A DNA stretch of 64,000 nucleotides from Achromobacter xylosoxidans (GCF_001457475.1 NZ_LN831029.1:4774001-4838000); one strand, 5' to 3'; numbered from the stretch's first letter, positions 19,264 to 29,238 are shown. Numbers and translations: made by a program. Notes: generated by a model not told the origin, from the sequence alone.

Positions 19264-20091
19264 CTAGGGGGCTGTCAGCGCCTCCAGGGCCATGGCGCTG
19301 GGCAGCTCGACCTTCAGCGTCAGCAGGTTGTCGGCCCGCGTGCGGCCCAGGTTGATGGCGGCGATCGGCATGCCGTTGCGCGAGGCCGCCGTGACGAAGC
19401 GGTAGCCCGAATAGACCATCAGCGACGAGCCCACCACCAGCACCGCGTCGGCCGCCATCAGGCCGGCGTTGGCGCGGTCGACCCGCTCGCGCGGCACGGT
19501 TTCGCCGAAGAACACCACGTCGGGCTTGACGATGCCGCCGCAGACCGGACAGGGCGGCACCTGGAACGAAGCGAAATCCACGCCATCCAGGTCGGCATCG
19601 CCATCGGGCGCGTCGTCGGCCTCGAAGGCGATCCAGCCGGGGTTGCGCTGGTGCAGCGTTTGCTGCCAGGCATCGCGATGGCCGCGCCAGTCGCAGTTCA
19701 TGCAGCGCACCTGATCGAGCCGGCCATGCAGGTCGACCACGTCGCGGCTGCCCGCGGCTTCATGCAGCCCGTCGACATTCTGCGTCACCAGGATCGACAC
19801 CCGGCCGCGCTGCTGCAATTGCGCCAGCGCGCGGTGCGAGGCGTTGGGCTGCACCTGGCCGAAGCGGCGCCAACCGACCATGCTGCGGGCCCAGTAGCGG
19901 GCGCGCGCGTATTCGCCGCCCATGAAGGTCTGCAGCGTCATCGGCGGCGAACGCTTCCATTCGCCGTCGGTGTCACGGTAGTCGGGGATGCCGGAATCGG
20001 TGCTGACGCCCGCCCCGGTCAGCACGAACAGCCGCGGGTGGCGGTCGACGAAGCCGCGCAGCGCGGCCAGATCCGAAACACGTGTGTCCAT
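19264..20091 (-). CDS. Sir2-family NAD-dependent protein deacylase
   Basis: A 275-residue sirtuin. Visible motifs are the NAD-binding TGAGVSTDSGIPDYRD near residues 25-40, TQNVDGLHEAAGS, the catalytic His in DLHGRLDQVRC, and a four-Cys zinc site (CMNC and CPVCGG) followed by KPDVVFFGETVP. The family removes acyl groups from protein lysines using NAD. It lacks the substrate Tyr/Arg pair context needed to call it a CobB desuccinylase. It lies 91 nt downstream of the serine acetyltransferase gene on the same strand. Confidence 0.9.
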   Translation of the reverse strand: MDTRVSDLAALRGFVDRHPRLFVLTGAGVSTDSGIPDYRDTDGEWKRSPPMTLQTFMGGEYARARYWARSMVGWRRFGQVQPNASHRALAQLQQRGRVSILVTQNVDGLHEAAGSRDVVDLHGRLDQVRCMNCDWRGHRDAWQQTLHQRNPGWIAFEADDAPDGDADLDGVDFASFQVPPCPVCGGIVKPDVVFFGETVPRERVDRANAGLMAADAVLVVGSSLMVYSGYRFVTAASRNGMPIAAINLGRTRADNLLTLKVELPSAMALEALTAP

Positions 20092-20182
20092 CCAGGCTCC
20101 CGTAGCGAATCCCGGGCGTCAGCGCCGCCCGGGCGAGAAGCGGGCGGCGCCAGGGCCGCCCAGCCGAAACGCGGACGCCGTC

Positions 20183-21130
20183 TCAGCCGCCCAGGCCGCA
20201 GTCCGGCATGTCGCTGACCAGGCTGGCCTGGGTGACGTTGCTGCCCGGCGGCACGCTGCGCGTAAGCCAGACGTTGCCGCCGATGGTCGAACCCTTGCCG
20301 ATGGTGACGCGCCCCAGGATGGTGGCGCCCGCGTAGATGACGACATCATCTTCGATCAGCGGGTGGCGCGCCAGGCCTTTCTTGAGTTCGCCGTTCTCGC
20401 CCGGCGGGAAGCGCTTGGCGCCCAGCGTGACCATCTGGTAGAGCCGCACGCGGTCGCCGATGATGGCGGTTTCGCCGATCACCACGCCGGTGCCGTGGTC
20501 GATGAAGAAGCTGCGGCCGATGGTGGCGCCCGGGTGGATGTCGATCCCGGTGTCGGCGTGGGCGATCTCGGCCACGATGCGGGCCAGCATCGGCACGCCC
20601 AGGCGGTACAACACGTTGGCCAGGCGGTGGTGGATCATGGCCGCCACGCCCGGATAGCACAGCAGCACCTCGTCGACGCTGTGCGCGGCCGGGTCGCCCT
20701 GGTAGGCGGCGGTCACGTCCAGGTCGAGCGCGGCGCGCACCCGCGGCAATTCGGCGCCGAACTGGCGCACGATGTCGATGGCGCGCTGCTGCGAAACGGC
20801 CTGCTGCGCCGGATCGTCGCGGCCGACGTATTGCAGTTCCAGGTTGACCTGGTGCAGCAGCGCATCGAGCGCCGCGCCGATGGTGTGGCCGACGTAGAAG
20901 TCCTCGACCTCCTCGCGCAGGTCGATGGGCCCCAGCCGCATGGGGAACAAGGCGCCACAGAGGTCCTTGATGATCTGGCGCAGGGCTTCCTGCGACGGGA
21001 ACTCGCGCAGGCCGGCGTCTTCGCGCAGGCGGCCGCGCGGGCCGCGCCAGGCCACCCGCGCCTGGCGCAGGCCCGAGACGATGCTGTCCAGGTTCCAGTG
21101 GGCGGTGGGAAGGTAGGCCGGGCCGCTCAT
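20183..21130 (-). CDS. cysE: Serine O-acetyltransferase, EpsC type
   Basis: A 315-residue protein that would make O-acetylserine from serine and acetyl-CoA for cysteine synthesis. The N-terminal helical half is followed by a left-handed beta-helix of hexapeptide repeats (GIDIHPGATIGRSFFIDHGT, GVVIGETAIIGDRV, IYAGATILGRVTIGKGSTIG). The catalytic His/Asp region is seen in DIHPGATIG and IDHGTGVVIGE. Its length and the VSDMPDC end fit the longer EpsC subgroup rather than E. coli CysE (273 residues). It is separated by 183 nt from galE and so may have its own promoter. Confidence 0.88.
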   Translation of the reverse strand: MSGPAYLPTAHWNLDSIVSGLRQARVAWRGPRGRLREDAGLREFPSQEALRQIIKDLCGALFPMRLGPIDLREEVEDFYVGHTIGAALDALLHQVNLELQYVGRDDPAQQAVSQQRAIDIVRQFGAELPRVRAALDLDVTAAYQGDPAAHSVDEVLLCYPGVAAMIHHRLANVLYRLGVPMLARIVAEIAHADTGIDIHPGATIGRSFFIDHGTGVVIGETAIIGDRVRLYQMVTLGAKRFPPGENGELKKGLARHPLIEDDVVIYAGATILGRVTIGKGSTIGGNVWLTRSVPPGSNVTQASLVSDMPDCGLGG

Positions 21131-21313
21131 TGGAACAGCCCCGGCAGGATGCCGGCCGGGCCGGCGGACGGAAGGGAATCGAGCATGACAGTGCCTCGGT
21201 GACGGTGCATCGCCCGTGACGGCCGGGCCGCGCGGCGATGCTGCTTCGCAATATTTCCGTCAACTGTAACCGCTCGGCCCGCTTCGCGGAACCCATCCGA
21301 CACGCCGTTGGGG

Positions 21314-22366
21314 TTATGGCGCGGGCGGCTCGCCCTCGTAGCCGTGCGGATTGCCCTGCTGCCAGCGCCAGCCATCGGCGCACATGGCCTCGACCCCGCG
21401 GGTGCTGCGCCAGCCCAGCAGCGACGCCGCCAGCGCGGGATCCGCCCACATCCGCTCGATGTCGCCGGCCCGGCGCGGCGCCTTGCGCAACGGGATGCGG
21501 CGCTGGCTGACCCGCTCGAAGGCGCGCACCAGTTCCAGCACGCTGGTGCCCTGCCCCGTGCCCAGGTTCACCGCCACGAAGCCCGCGTGATCGGCGGCAT
21601 AGGCCAGCGCCTGCACGTGGCCCTGCGCCAGGTCCATGACGTGCAGGTAATCGCGCACGCCGGTGCCGTCCTCGGTGGCGTAGTCATCGCCGAACACGTT
21701 CAGGAACGGCTGGCGCCCCACCGCCACCTGGGTGATGTAGGGAAACAGGTTGTTGGGCACGTCGCGCGGGCTTTCGCCGATCTGGCCGCTGGGATGGGCG
21801 CCGATCGGGTTGAAGTAGCGCAGCGTCACCGCGCCGAACGCCGGCTCGGCGGCGCACAGGTCGCGCAGCATCTGTTCGACCATCAGCTTGCTGCGGCCGT
21901 AGGGGTTGGCCGGCGCCAGCGGATGCGCCTCGGTGAACGGCAGCGCGCGCGGCTCGCCATAGACGGTGGCCGACGAGCTGAACACCAGCCGCGTCACGCC
22001 CTCCTCGCGCATGGCGCGCAACAGCGCCACCGAGCCGGACACGTTGTTGTCGTAGTACTTGAGCGGATCGGCCACCGATTCGCCGACCGCCTTGCAGCCG
22101 GCCAGGTGCAGCACCGCCCGCACCGGATCACCGCGCCGCGCCTCGCGCGCCAGCAGCGCCTGCACCAGCCCGGTCTGGCGGATATCGCCCTCGACCAGCG
22201 GGATCGACGCGCCGCACAGGCGCTCGACCCGCCGCACCGCCTCCGGGCTGCCGTTGCTGAAGTTGTCCAGCACCAGCGGCCGCTGGCCCGCCGCCAGCAT
22301 CGCCACCAGGGTGTGGGCGCCGATGTAGCCGGCGCCGCCGGTGACCAGCACGCGCATGTCCGTCAT
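21314..22366 (-). CDS. galE: UDP-glucose 4-epimerase
   Basis: A 350-residue extended short-chain dehydrogenase that interconverts UDP-glucose and UDP-galactose. NAD-binding VTGGAGYIGAHTL is at residues 7-19, the catalytic motif is YGRSKLMVEQ with Ser/Thr in FSSSATVYG, and RYFNPIGAHPSG and YIHVMD-like DYLHVMDLAQGH are family marks. It is the last gene of the minus-strand polysaccharide arm, 12 nt after pgi, so it likely supplies UDP-galactose for the polymer. Confidence 0.93.
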   Translation of the reverse strand: MTDMRVLVTGGAGYIGAHTLVAMLAAGQRPLVLDNFSNGSPEAVRRVERLCGASIPLVEGDIRQTGLVQALLAREARRGDPVRAVLHLAGCKAVGESVADPLKYYDNNVSGSVALLRAMREEGVTRLVFSSSATVYGEPRALPFTEAHPLAPANPYGRSKLMVEQMLRDLCAAEPAFGAVTLRYFNPIGAHPSGQIGESPRDVPNNLFPYITQVAVGRQPFLNVFGDDYATEDGTGVRDYLHVMDLAQGHVQALAYAADHAGFVAVNLGTGQGTSVLELVRAFERVSQRRIPLRKAPRRAGDIERMWADPALAASLLGWRSTRGVEAMCADGWRWQQGNPHGYEGEPPAP

Positions 22367-22378
22367 GCCGCTCTCCGT

Positions 22379-24052
22379 TCAAAGATGCGCCGCCACGCCC
22401 GGCACCCAGGCATGGCGCGGGCGCGGCGCCTGGGCGTGGCCGCGGTAGCGGTCGATCCAGTACGAGGTGGACGCGTCGTGGCCCCAGTCGACCACGCCGG
22501 CCGACACCGGCACCGCCAGCTCGCGCTCGATGCCGGTGGCCAGCCGCTTGCCCAGTTCCACGCCCCACTGGTCGAAGGGGTTGACGCCCCATACCACGCT
22601 CTGCACGAACACTTTGTGCTCATACAGCGCCAACAACGCGCCCAAGCCGCGCGGATCGAGCTGGCGCAGCACGATCAGGGTCGAGGGCCGCCCGCCCGGA
22701 TGCACCATGTGGTGCGCCAGGCTCAAGGCCTTGTCGGGATCATCGACCTGGGCCACGTCCAGCAGCGCCTGTTCCAGGCTCTTGCCGCGCAGCAGCGCCT
22801 GGCGCTGCGCCAGGCAGTTGGCCAGCAGCATGCGATGGGCGTCGGGACTGTCCGGATGGCCCTGCAGGCTGGCGATGAAATCGACCGGCGCGCCCTGCGC
22901 GCTCTGGTGCAGCCACTGGAAGAAGGTGTGCTGGCCGTCGGTGCCTGGCATGCCCCAGATGATCGGCGCGGTGGGCACGTCGACCTCGGCGCCATCGCCG
23001 CCGACGCGCTTGCCCAGCGATTCCATTTCCAGCTGCTGCAGATAGGTCACCAGGTGCAGCAAGCGCGCGCTGTAGGCGGCGATGTTGAGCGAACCGTGGC
23101 CCAGCACGCTGCAATTGACCAGTCCGGCCAGCGCCAGCTGCACCGGCGCATTGGCCGCCAGGGGCGCCTGCTGGAAATGCTGGTCCATGGCTTCGGCGCC
23201 GGCGCGCATGCCGATCAGCACGTCGACCCCCACGGTCAGGGCGATCGACAGGCCCGCCACCGACCACACGGAATAGCGCCCGCCGACCCAATCGCACATG
23301 TGGAACACCTGGCTCGACGGCACGCCCAGGGCGCGCGCGGCCGGCACGTTGGCGGTGACCGCCGCCAGGTGCGTGGACGGGTCGGCCACCCCGCCCTGCT
23401 TGAGCCAGGCAATGGCGGCGCGGGCGTTGTGCAGCGTTTCGGCGGTGGTGAAGGACTTGGACGACACCACCACCAGGCAGCGGCGCGGGTCCAGCCCGGC
23501 CACCGCGTCATGGAAGGCGTGGCCGTCGATGTTGGAGACGAAACGGATCTGGCGCCGCTGCCCCGGGCCGCCGAAGGCCTGGATCGCCAGGCGCGGCCCC
23601 CAGTCGCTGCCGCCGATGCCCACGTGCAATACCGAGGAAAAATCGGCGGTCTGGTCGATGCGCCGCACGAAATCCGCCATGCGCGAGTACTCGCACACCG
23701 AATCCTGGTCCTGCCCGTCCGGCTGTTCGCGCGTGCGGCCGGCCCGCAGCGCGGTGTGCCAGGCCGGCTTGCCTTCGGTCCAGTTGACCGGCCCGCCGGC
23801 GAACAATGCCTGCCGCGCCGCGTCCAGTCCGCGGGCGCGCAGCAGGGCCGCGGCGGCCGTGTCCAGCGCGGCGGACTGCCGCTGCATGGTCAGGTCCACG
23901 CACAGGCCGGCCGCCTCGATCACCTTCAGCGCCGCCGCGTCGAGCGCGGCACCGCGCGCCGCCTGCGCGAACGCCTGCCATTCGGGGCTGGCGGCCAGGC
24001 TGTCCACCTCGGTCCCGGCCCGGGCCTCTCTCGCAAAATTCGCCTTTCCCAT
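22379..24052 (-). CDS. pgi: Glucose-6-phosphate isomerase
   Basis: A 557-residue phosphoglucose isomerase linking glucose-6-phosphate and fructose-6-phosphate. GIGGSDWGPRLAIQAF, VSSKSFTTAETLHNA, the catalytic-region MESLGKRVGGDG and the C-terminal VNPFDQWGVELGK are conserved. The ATG at 24052 gives the family length; an upstream in-frame extension lies inside the mutase gene. Its position between phosphomannomutase and galE suggests it feeds fructose-6-phosphate to GDP-mannose synthesis. Confidence 0.93.
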   Translation of the reverse strand: MGKANFAREARAGTEVDSLAASPEWQAFAQAARGAALDAAALKVIEAAGLCVDLTMQRQSAALDTAAAALLRARGLDAARQALFAGGPVNWTEGKPAWHTALRAGRTREQPDGQDQDSVCEYSRMADFVRRIDQTADFSSVLHVGIGGSDWGPRLAIQAFGGPGQRRQIRFVSNIDGHAFHDAVAGLDPRRCLVVVSSKSFTTAETLHNARAAIAWLKQGGVADPSTHLAAVTANVPAARALGVPSSQVFHMCDWVGGRYSVWSVAGLSIALTVGVDVLIGMRAGAEAMDQHFQQAPLAANAPVQLALAGLVNCSVLGHGSLNIAAYSARLLHLVTYLQQLEMESLGKRVGGDGAEVDVPTAPIIWGMPGTDGQHTFFQWLHQSAQGAPVDFIASLQGHPDSPDAHRMLLANCLAQRQALLRGKSLEQALLDVAQVDDPDKALSLAHHMVHPGGRPSTLIVLRQLDPRGLGALLALYEHKVFVQSVVWGVNPFDQWGVELGKRLATGIERELAVPVSAGVVDWGHDASTSYWIDRYRGHAQAPRPRHAWVPGVAAHL

Positions 24053-24065
24053 CGCGTGATGCTCC

Positions 24066-25469
24066 TTAGAACGGTAAACGGATATGAGGCGCAACGCGCC
24101 GGAACGCATTGCGGAAGTCCTCCTCGATACGGGCCAGGGCGGCCACGGAGTCTCCTTCGAAACGCAGCACCACCGTCGGCGTGGTGTTGGACGGCCTCGC
24201 CAGGCCGAAGCCGTCGGCGTAGTCGACACGCACCCCGTCCAGGTCGTTGATGGACAGCGCGCCGGGAAACGTCCCGCCTTCGCGCAGGGCCGTCACCAGT
24301 TCGAACTGTTCGCCTTCGGTGGTTTCCAGCTTGATTTCCGGGGTGGCGCAGGATTGCGGCAGGCTCTCCAGCAGCGCCGAGGGATTGGGCGCGGCCGACA
24401 GGATCTCCAGCAGCCGCGCGGCGGCGTAGATGCCGTCGTCAAAGCCGTACCAGCGTTCCTTGAAAAACACGTGGCCGCTCATTTCGCCGGCCAGCAGCGC
24501 GCCGGTCTCGCGCATCTTGGCCTTGATCAGCGAGTGTCCCGTCTTCCACATGGTGGCCTTGCCGCCGGCCTCGACGATGGCGCGCGCCACATGGCGGCTG
24601 CACTTGACGTCGTAGAGGATCTCCGCACCCGGATTGCGCGCCAGCACGTCGCGCGCGAACAGGATCAGTTGCCGGTCGGGCCAGATGATCTGGCCCGACT
24701 TGGTGACCACGCCCAGCCGGTCGCCGTCGCCGTCGAACGCCAGCCCCACTTCGCAATCCGAGTAGCGCAGGCAATAGATCAGGTCCTGCAGGTTCTGCGG
24801 ATCGGCCGGGTCCGGATGATGTCCGGGAAAGGACCCATCCACCTCGCAGAACAATTCCGTGACCTCGCAGCCCAGCGCGCGGAACAACGCCGGCGCCACC
24901 GCGCCGGCCACGCCGCTGCCGCAATCGATGGCGATCTTCATCGGCCGCGCCATGCGGATGTCGCCGACCAGCCGCGCCGCGTAGCATGGTTGGATCTGCA
25001 TCTGCGTGCGGCCGCCGGCGACGCTGGCCGATTCGATCGGCAGGCGCATCGCGTCGCGCAGCGCGGTGATGCCCTCGCCATACAGCGAGGCGCCGTCCAG
25101 CACGATCTTGAAGCCGTTGTGGGTCGGCGGGTTGTGGCTGCCGGTGACGGCGATGCCCGCGCCGGTATCCATCAGGCGGGTGGCGAAGTACACCATGGGC
25201 GTGGTCGCCATGCCGATGTCGATGACGTGCAGCCCGGCCGAGCGCAGCCCGGCCTGCAGCGCCGCCGCCAGCTCCACGCTGCTCAGGCGACCGTCGCGTC
25301 CGACCACCATGGCGCGCGCGCCCAGCTCCAGCGCCCGCGCGCCCGCCGCCATGCCCAGGCTGTGGGCGAAGCGCGCGTCGATTTCATCGGGCACGGTGCC
25401 GCGTATGTCGTATGCCTTGAAGACCGCATCCAGGATCTGCGGGGTTTCCCAGCCAAACGTTCCATGCAT
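24066..25469 (-). CDS. Phosphomannomutase/phosphoglucomutase
   Basis: A 467-residue alpha-D-phosphohexomutase of the AlgC/ManB type. The phosphoserine loop is TGSHNPPTHNGFK near residues 109-121, the metal loop DGDGDRLGVV, the sugar-binding loop GEMSGHVFF, and the C-terminal phosphate-binding region lies near SNTTPTVVLRFEG. It would convert mannose-6-phosphate to mannose-1-phosphate for ManC, and possibly glucose phosphates for UDP-glucose. It sits 18 nt after wzc and 13 nt before pgi. Confidence 0.92.
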   Translation of the reverse strand: MHGTFGWETPQILDAVFKAYDIRGTVPDEIDARFAHSLGMAAGARALELGARAMVVGRDGRLSSVELAAALQAGLRSAGLHVIDIGMATTPMVYFATRLMDTGAGIAVTGSHNPPTHNGFKIVLDGASLYGEGITALRDAMRLPIESASVAGGRTQMQIQPCYAARLVGDIRMARPMKIAIDCGSGVAGAVAPALFRALGCEVTELFCEVDGSFPGHHPDPADPQNLQDLIYCLRYSDCEVGLAFDGDGDRLGVVTKSGQIIWPDRQLILFARDVLARNPGAEILYDVKCSRHVARAIVEAGGKATMWKTGHSLIKAKMRETGALLAGEMSGHVFFKERWYGFDDGIYAAARLLEILSAAPNPSALLESLPQSCATPEIKLETTEGEQFELVTALREGGTFPGALSINDLDGVRVDYADGFGLARPSNTTPTVVLRFEGDSVAALARIEEDFRNAFRRVAPHIRLPF

Positions 25470-25487
25470 GCCAGTTCTCCGCGGAGG

Positions 25488-27749
25488 TTACTTGGGGCCG
25501 TTCTGCTTGAAATCACCGTAGTAGGCGGCCCGCGAGTAGCGATAGCCGCCGTATTTGGAGCGGAAGCCGAAACGCTCGGGCATCAGCTTCAGGCCGTTGA
25601 ACAGCACCCCATCGACCGGCGCGCCAGCCTGGATCAGGCGCTTGGCGGTCTCGCGGATCTCGCCCACGGTGTTCATGCCGGAGCGCACCACCACCATGAC
25701 CGCGGCCGCGTGGGTGCCGACCACCGCCGCGTCGGGCGAGGACAGCACCGGCGCGGTGTCCAGGATGACCATGTCGTACTGGCTGGCCAGTTCACGCAGG
25801 GTCTGGCCGAAGATCGGCGAGGCCAGCAGTTCCGACGGATCGAAACTGACCGCGCCGGTGGCGATGAAGTCCACGCCCTCGGAAACGCTGTGCTTGCGCA
25901 CCCGCTCCAGCGGCAGCGTGCCGGACAGCACCTCGAACAGGCCGTCTTCCTTGGGCACGCCGAAATAGCGGTTCAACTGGCCCTTGCGGAAATCGGCGTC
26001 GATCAGCAGCACCCGCTTGCCGACCCCGCCCTGGATGAAGGCGAAGTTGGCCGACAGGAACGATTTACCCACGCCGGCCACCGGCCCGGTGAACATGACC
26101 ATGTTGTTGGTGGACTGCTGCAGCGAGGCCTGCAACACATTGCGGAACGACCGCAGGCTCTCGATCGGCGGCGCGGTGCTCTGGCTCTGCGCCAGCAGCG
26201 CCGGCACCGTCGCGTTCTTGCGCCGGCTGCGGCGCCACAGCTTGTCCTGCAGGTCGCTATGCGGAATCGCGGCCAGCACCGGCAGGCCGGTGTAGCGCTC
26301 GACGTCGTCGGGCTCGGACAGGCCGCCGAACAGCGCATTGCGCACGAACGCGCACAGCAGGCCGAAGATGAGGCCGATGGCCGTGGCCACGGCGATGATG
26401 ATGGCGGCCTTGGGACGCACCGGCTTGTCCGGCTGCACCGCCGCATCGAGGATGCGCACGTTGCCGACCTTGCCCGCGCGGATCAGGCGCAGCTGCTGCG
26501 CGTTGTTGAGCAGCCCGGTGTACAGCTCGGTGTTGACGCGCACGTCGCGCACCAGCCGCACCACGTCCTGCTCCAGATCGGGCAATTGCTTGATGTTGTT
26601 GCCGATGCGGTTGACGTCGCCGGTCAGCGAGGCGATCTGCCGATCGATCGCGATGATGCTGGGATGGGTCGGCGCGAACCGCGTGATCATGTCCTGGCGC
26701 CGCGCGCGCAGCTCCATCACCTTGGTCTGGGCGTCGACCGACTGCGCCAGGATCAGCTTGGCCTCTTCGCTCAGGTCGATGGTGCCGCGCTTGTTGCGCA
26801 GCGAGTTGTACTTGGTCTCGGCCGCGTCCAGCTCGCGCTTGAGCTGCGGCAACTGCTCGTCCAGGAACGCCAGCGACTTCTCGGCCTGCGCCGACTTGCG
26901 GTTGACGTTCTGCTGCACGTATTCCTGGCCGATCTGGTTCAGCACCGCGGTGGTCAGCGCCGGATCGTTGCCTTCCAGCGTCACGCCGATCACGCCCGAG
27001 GTGCGGCCACGCTCGAAGATTCCCAGGCGCGACTGCACGTCCTCGATCGCCGCCAGGCGCGAGGTGCGCGACACGGTGAACTCGGTGCCGGGCCGGCCGC
27101 TGAGCGCATCGATGTGCACGTCCAGCGCGCCGCCGCCAGGCAGCAGGAAATGTTCGGGCTTGCCAACCGTGCCCTTGAACGTGGCGCCGGTGATCTTGTC
27201 GCTCAGGGTATAGGCGCCCTCACCCAGGGTGGTGATGCGAAAGGGCTTGCCCAGCCATTCGTTGGGCACGTCCAGCTGCGATACCTGGATGGTTTCGCCG
27301 CCCCAGGCATAGCCGCCGCGCGGCAGGCCCGATGGATACGGCAGGCTTTCGTAGCGCCGCGCCAGCCACTCGCCGACCACCGGGAAATAGCGCGGCTTGG
27401 CGTGGATGTACAGCATGAACTTGTCGACGGCGGGTCCCACCACCATGCGCGAACGCAGCACTTCCATTTCGCCCGAGGTCTCGGCCTTGGTGTCGAAGAT
27501 GGCCGAGACGTCGCCCAGCAGGCTGCGGCTCTGGCCTTGCGGCATCTCCTCCTCCACCTGGACGATGATGTCGGCCGAATAGACCGAAGGCGTCACCATG
27601 ACGTAGGTGACCGCGCCCAGCAGCGCGATAAGCGTGATGGCGATGATCAGCCAACGATTGGAGAAAATGGCGTCCACATGCGAGGACAGCGGGGTTTCCT
27701 GCTGGCGAGCCGGGACGGAGGGCTCGAACGATTCGATAGGCAACGACAT
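25488..27749 (-). CDS. wzc: Wzc-like polysaccharide co-polymerase / tyrosine autokinase
   Basis: A 753-residue inner-membrane bacterial tyrosine kinase. The first membrane helix is at about residues 30-50 (WLIIAITLIALLGAVTYVMV), a long periplasmic coiled-coil domain follows, and a second helix (AAIIIAVATAIGLIFGLLC) precedes the cytosolic kinase. Walker A GPVAGVGKS is near residues 550-558 and the Walker A' region LLIDADFRKG follows. The C-terminus has a Tyr cluster (YGGYRYSRAAYYGDF), the usual autophosphorylation site. It controls polymer length and export with Wza. No Wzb phosphatase gene is present in the window. ATG 27749 has a GGAGAG site. Confidence 0.93.
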   Translation of the reverse strand: MSLPIESFEPSVPARQQETPLSSHVDAIFSNRWLIIAITLIALLGAVTYVMVTPSVYSADIIVQVEEEMPQGQSRSLLGDVSAIFDTKAETSGEMEVLRSRMVVGPAVDKFMLYIHAKPRYFPVVGEWLARRYESLPYPSGLPRGGYAWGGETIQVSQLDVPNEWLGKPFRITTLGEGAYTLSDKITGATFKGTVGKPEHFLLPGGGALDVHIDALSGRPGTEFTVSRTSRLAAIEDVQSRLGIFERGRTSGVIGVTLEGNDPALTTAVLNQIGQEYVQQNVNRKSAQAEKSLAFLDEQLPQLKRELDAAETKYNSLRNKRGTIDLSEEAKLILAQSVDAQTKVMELRARRQDMITRFAPTHPSIIAIDRQIASLTGDVNRIGNNIKQLPDLEQDVVRLVRDVRVNTELYTGLLNNAQQLRLIRAGKVGNVRILDAAVQPDKPVRPKAAIIIAVATAIGLIFGLLCAFVRNALFGGLSEPDDVERYTGLPVLAAIPHSDLQDKLWRRSRRKNATVPALLAQSQSTAPPIESLRSFRNVLQASLQQSTNNMVMFTGPVAGVGKSFLSANFAFIQGGVGKRVLLIDADFRKGQLNRYFGVPKEDGLFEVLSGTLPLERVRKHSVSEGVDFIATGAVSFDPSELLASPIFGQTLRELASQYDMVILDTAPVLSSPDAAVVGTHAAAVMVVVRSGMNTVGEIRETAKRLIQAGAPVDGVLFNGLKLMPERFGFRSKYGGYRYSRAAYYGDFKQNGPK

Positions 27750-27854
27750 GCAGCTCTCCAAGAATAGGCGCCGCCGCGGTCGCGACGCCCCCAAAGGCGT
27801 GGGCCGGGACCCGCCGCGCGCGTCCAGCGGCGCGAGGCGGGTTCCGAGGGTCGA

Positions 27855-28991
27855 TTACTTGATTGAATGCACGGTCTGCACCGTTTGCGCGCTCGGGAAC
27901 AGGTTGCTGATGAAGCGGTTCCACCGCACCAGCGCCGCCGTGTCCACGAAGACGACGTCCTTGGGTTGCAACTCGAACTTCTCCGCCACCGCGTATGCCT
28001 GCGGCGAAGCCGCGTTCAGATGGAACACCAGCGGCGTCGCCTGCTCGGTACTGCGCACCACAAACACCTGTGACGAGTCCGCGGTCAACTGGTTGGGGCC
28101 TCCCGCCTCGCCCAGCGCTTCGTTCAACGTCAGCCTTCCATCCCGCATCGTTATCGCGGCGGGCGTGGTCACTTCGCCCGTCACGAAAATCTTGCTTTCG
28201 TCGCGCGGCGTCACCCGGACGATGTCGCCCGACTTCAGCATCACCTGGTTCAGGTCCTGGCCACGCTCGATCAAGGCGGGCAGGTTGACGCGCGTCTTCC
28301 TGCCGTCGCGGATCACATAGACACTGCTGCGATCGCCGGTGGGCAGGATGCCGCCCGCGCGATTGATCGCTTCCAGCAGGGTCATGGGGATGTCGTTGAT
28401 CGCGACGGTGCCCGGCGTTTTCACCTCGCCCTCGACGTAGACTCGCTTGCTGCGGTAACCCAGCACCCGCACCGTGATCTGCGGATCCTGGATGTACTTG
28501 CCTGAACTATTCACTATGAGATTGCGCGCCTGCAGTTCCGTCAACCCCGCCACTTTCAGCAATCCCGTATAGGGAAATTGGATGTATCCAGAGGATGAGA
28601 CCGTATAGCCCGGAATGCCCGAGGCGGTATCCCCGAAGGCTAGTTCGGTCACCCCGGTGCCGATGGCGTAGGTTTGCGTCGGAAGTACGAGTTCGGGGTG
28701 GTCCCAGACCACGATCGAAAGGATGTCCCCGGGGCCGATGCGATAGGGCTCGGTCTTGTCGACCAGGCGCGAAACGCCATCATTGTCCAGCAGCGCCTGG
28801 CGGGCGCGGTGATCGGCAAGCACCAGCGAAGGCGTGATTTCCTTGATCTCGGCCACGGAATTCGGATCCAGCGGATCGACGAGATGCTTGGAATTGAAGG
28901 TCATGCCGGGAGAAAGGGCGCAAGCGCCCAGCGAGGACACGAGCGCGATGGCAGCGATGGCTCGGCTCAACGTTCCGAAAAATGTCGTCAT
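27855..28991 (-). CDS. wza: Wza-like outer-membrane polysaccharide export lipoprotein
   Basis: A 378-residue export protein. The signal peptide ends in LVSSLGAC, a lipobox, so the mature protein begins with a lipid-modified Cys. The poly-export domain is seen in YRIGPGDILSIVVWDHPEL, followed by SLBB-type repeats around VYVEGEVKTPGTVAINDIPM and IFVTGEVTTPAAITMRDGRL. The C-terminal QPKDVVFVDTAALVRWNRFI would form the outer-membrane helix. It opens the minus-strand polysaccharide operon and is divergent from wcaJ. ATG 28991 is chosen for the signal peptide. Confidence 0.93.
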   Translation of the reverse strand: MTTFFGTLSRAIAAIALVSSLGACALSPGMTFNSKHLVDPLDPNSVAEIKEITPSLVLADHRARQALLDNDGVSRLVDKTEPYRIGPGDILSIVVWDHPELVLPTQTYAIGTGVTELAFGDTASGIPGYTVSSSGYIQFPYTGLLKVAGLTELQARNLIVNSSGKYIQDPQITVRVLGYRSKRVYVEGEVKTPGTVAINDIPMTLLEAINRAGGILPTGDRSSVYVIRDGRKTRVNLPALIERGQDLNQVMLKSGDIVRVTPRDESKIFVTGEVTTPAAITMRDGRLTLNEALGEAGGPNQLTADSSQVFVVRSTEQATPLVFHLNAASPQAYAVAEKFELQPKDVVFVDTAALVRWNRFISNLFPSAQTVQTVHSIK

Positions 28992-29238
28992 GGCGGATCC
29001 ACAGTGAATGACTTCGTTGCTTGGAAAGGAGCCCGATGCGTAACGGGTTGCGACATTCCACTCTCTTTTCACGCCCCCGCACATTCGACGGATGCCCTAA
29101 GCCTTCTCCTACATCGTTTGGAGGTTTCGGGTACGCCGGGCACTCAATAAGATTTCGACGGTAGCCACATGCTTTGCGGCGGTGCACCGCTGTTTTCCCC
29201 GCGGCCGCAGGGCGACTCCCCGAACAAAGGAGTACGCG
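28992..29238. promoter_or_regulatory. Divergent control region of the polysaccharide locus
   Basis: This 247-bp spacer must hold the promoters for both arms. It is somewhat AT-richer than the flanks. GACGGTAG at 29157-29164 matches 7 of 8 bases of the ops core GGCGGTAG that recruits RfaH in enterobacterial capsule operons, and is in the right orientation, 75 nt before wcaJ. No convincing -35/-10 pair could be assigned by eye. Confidence 0.4.
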
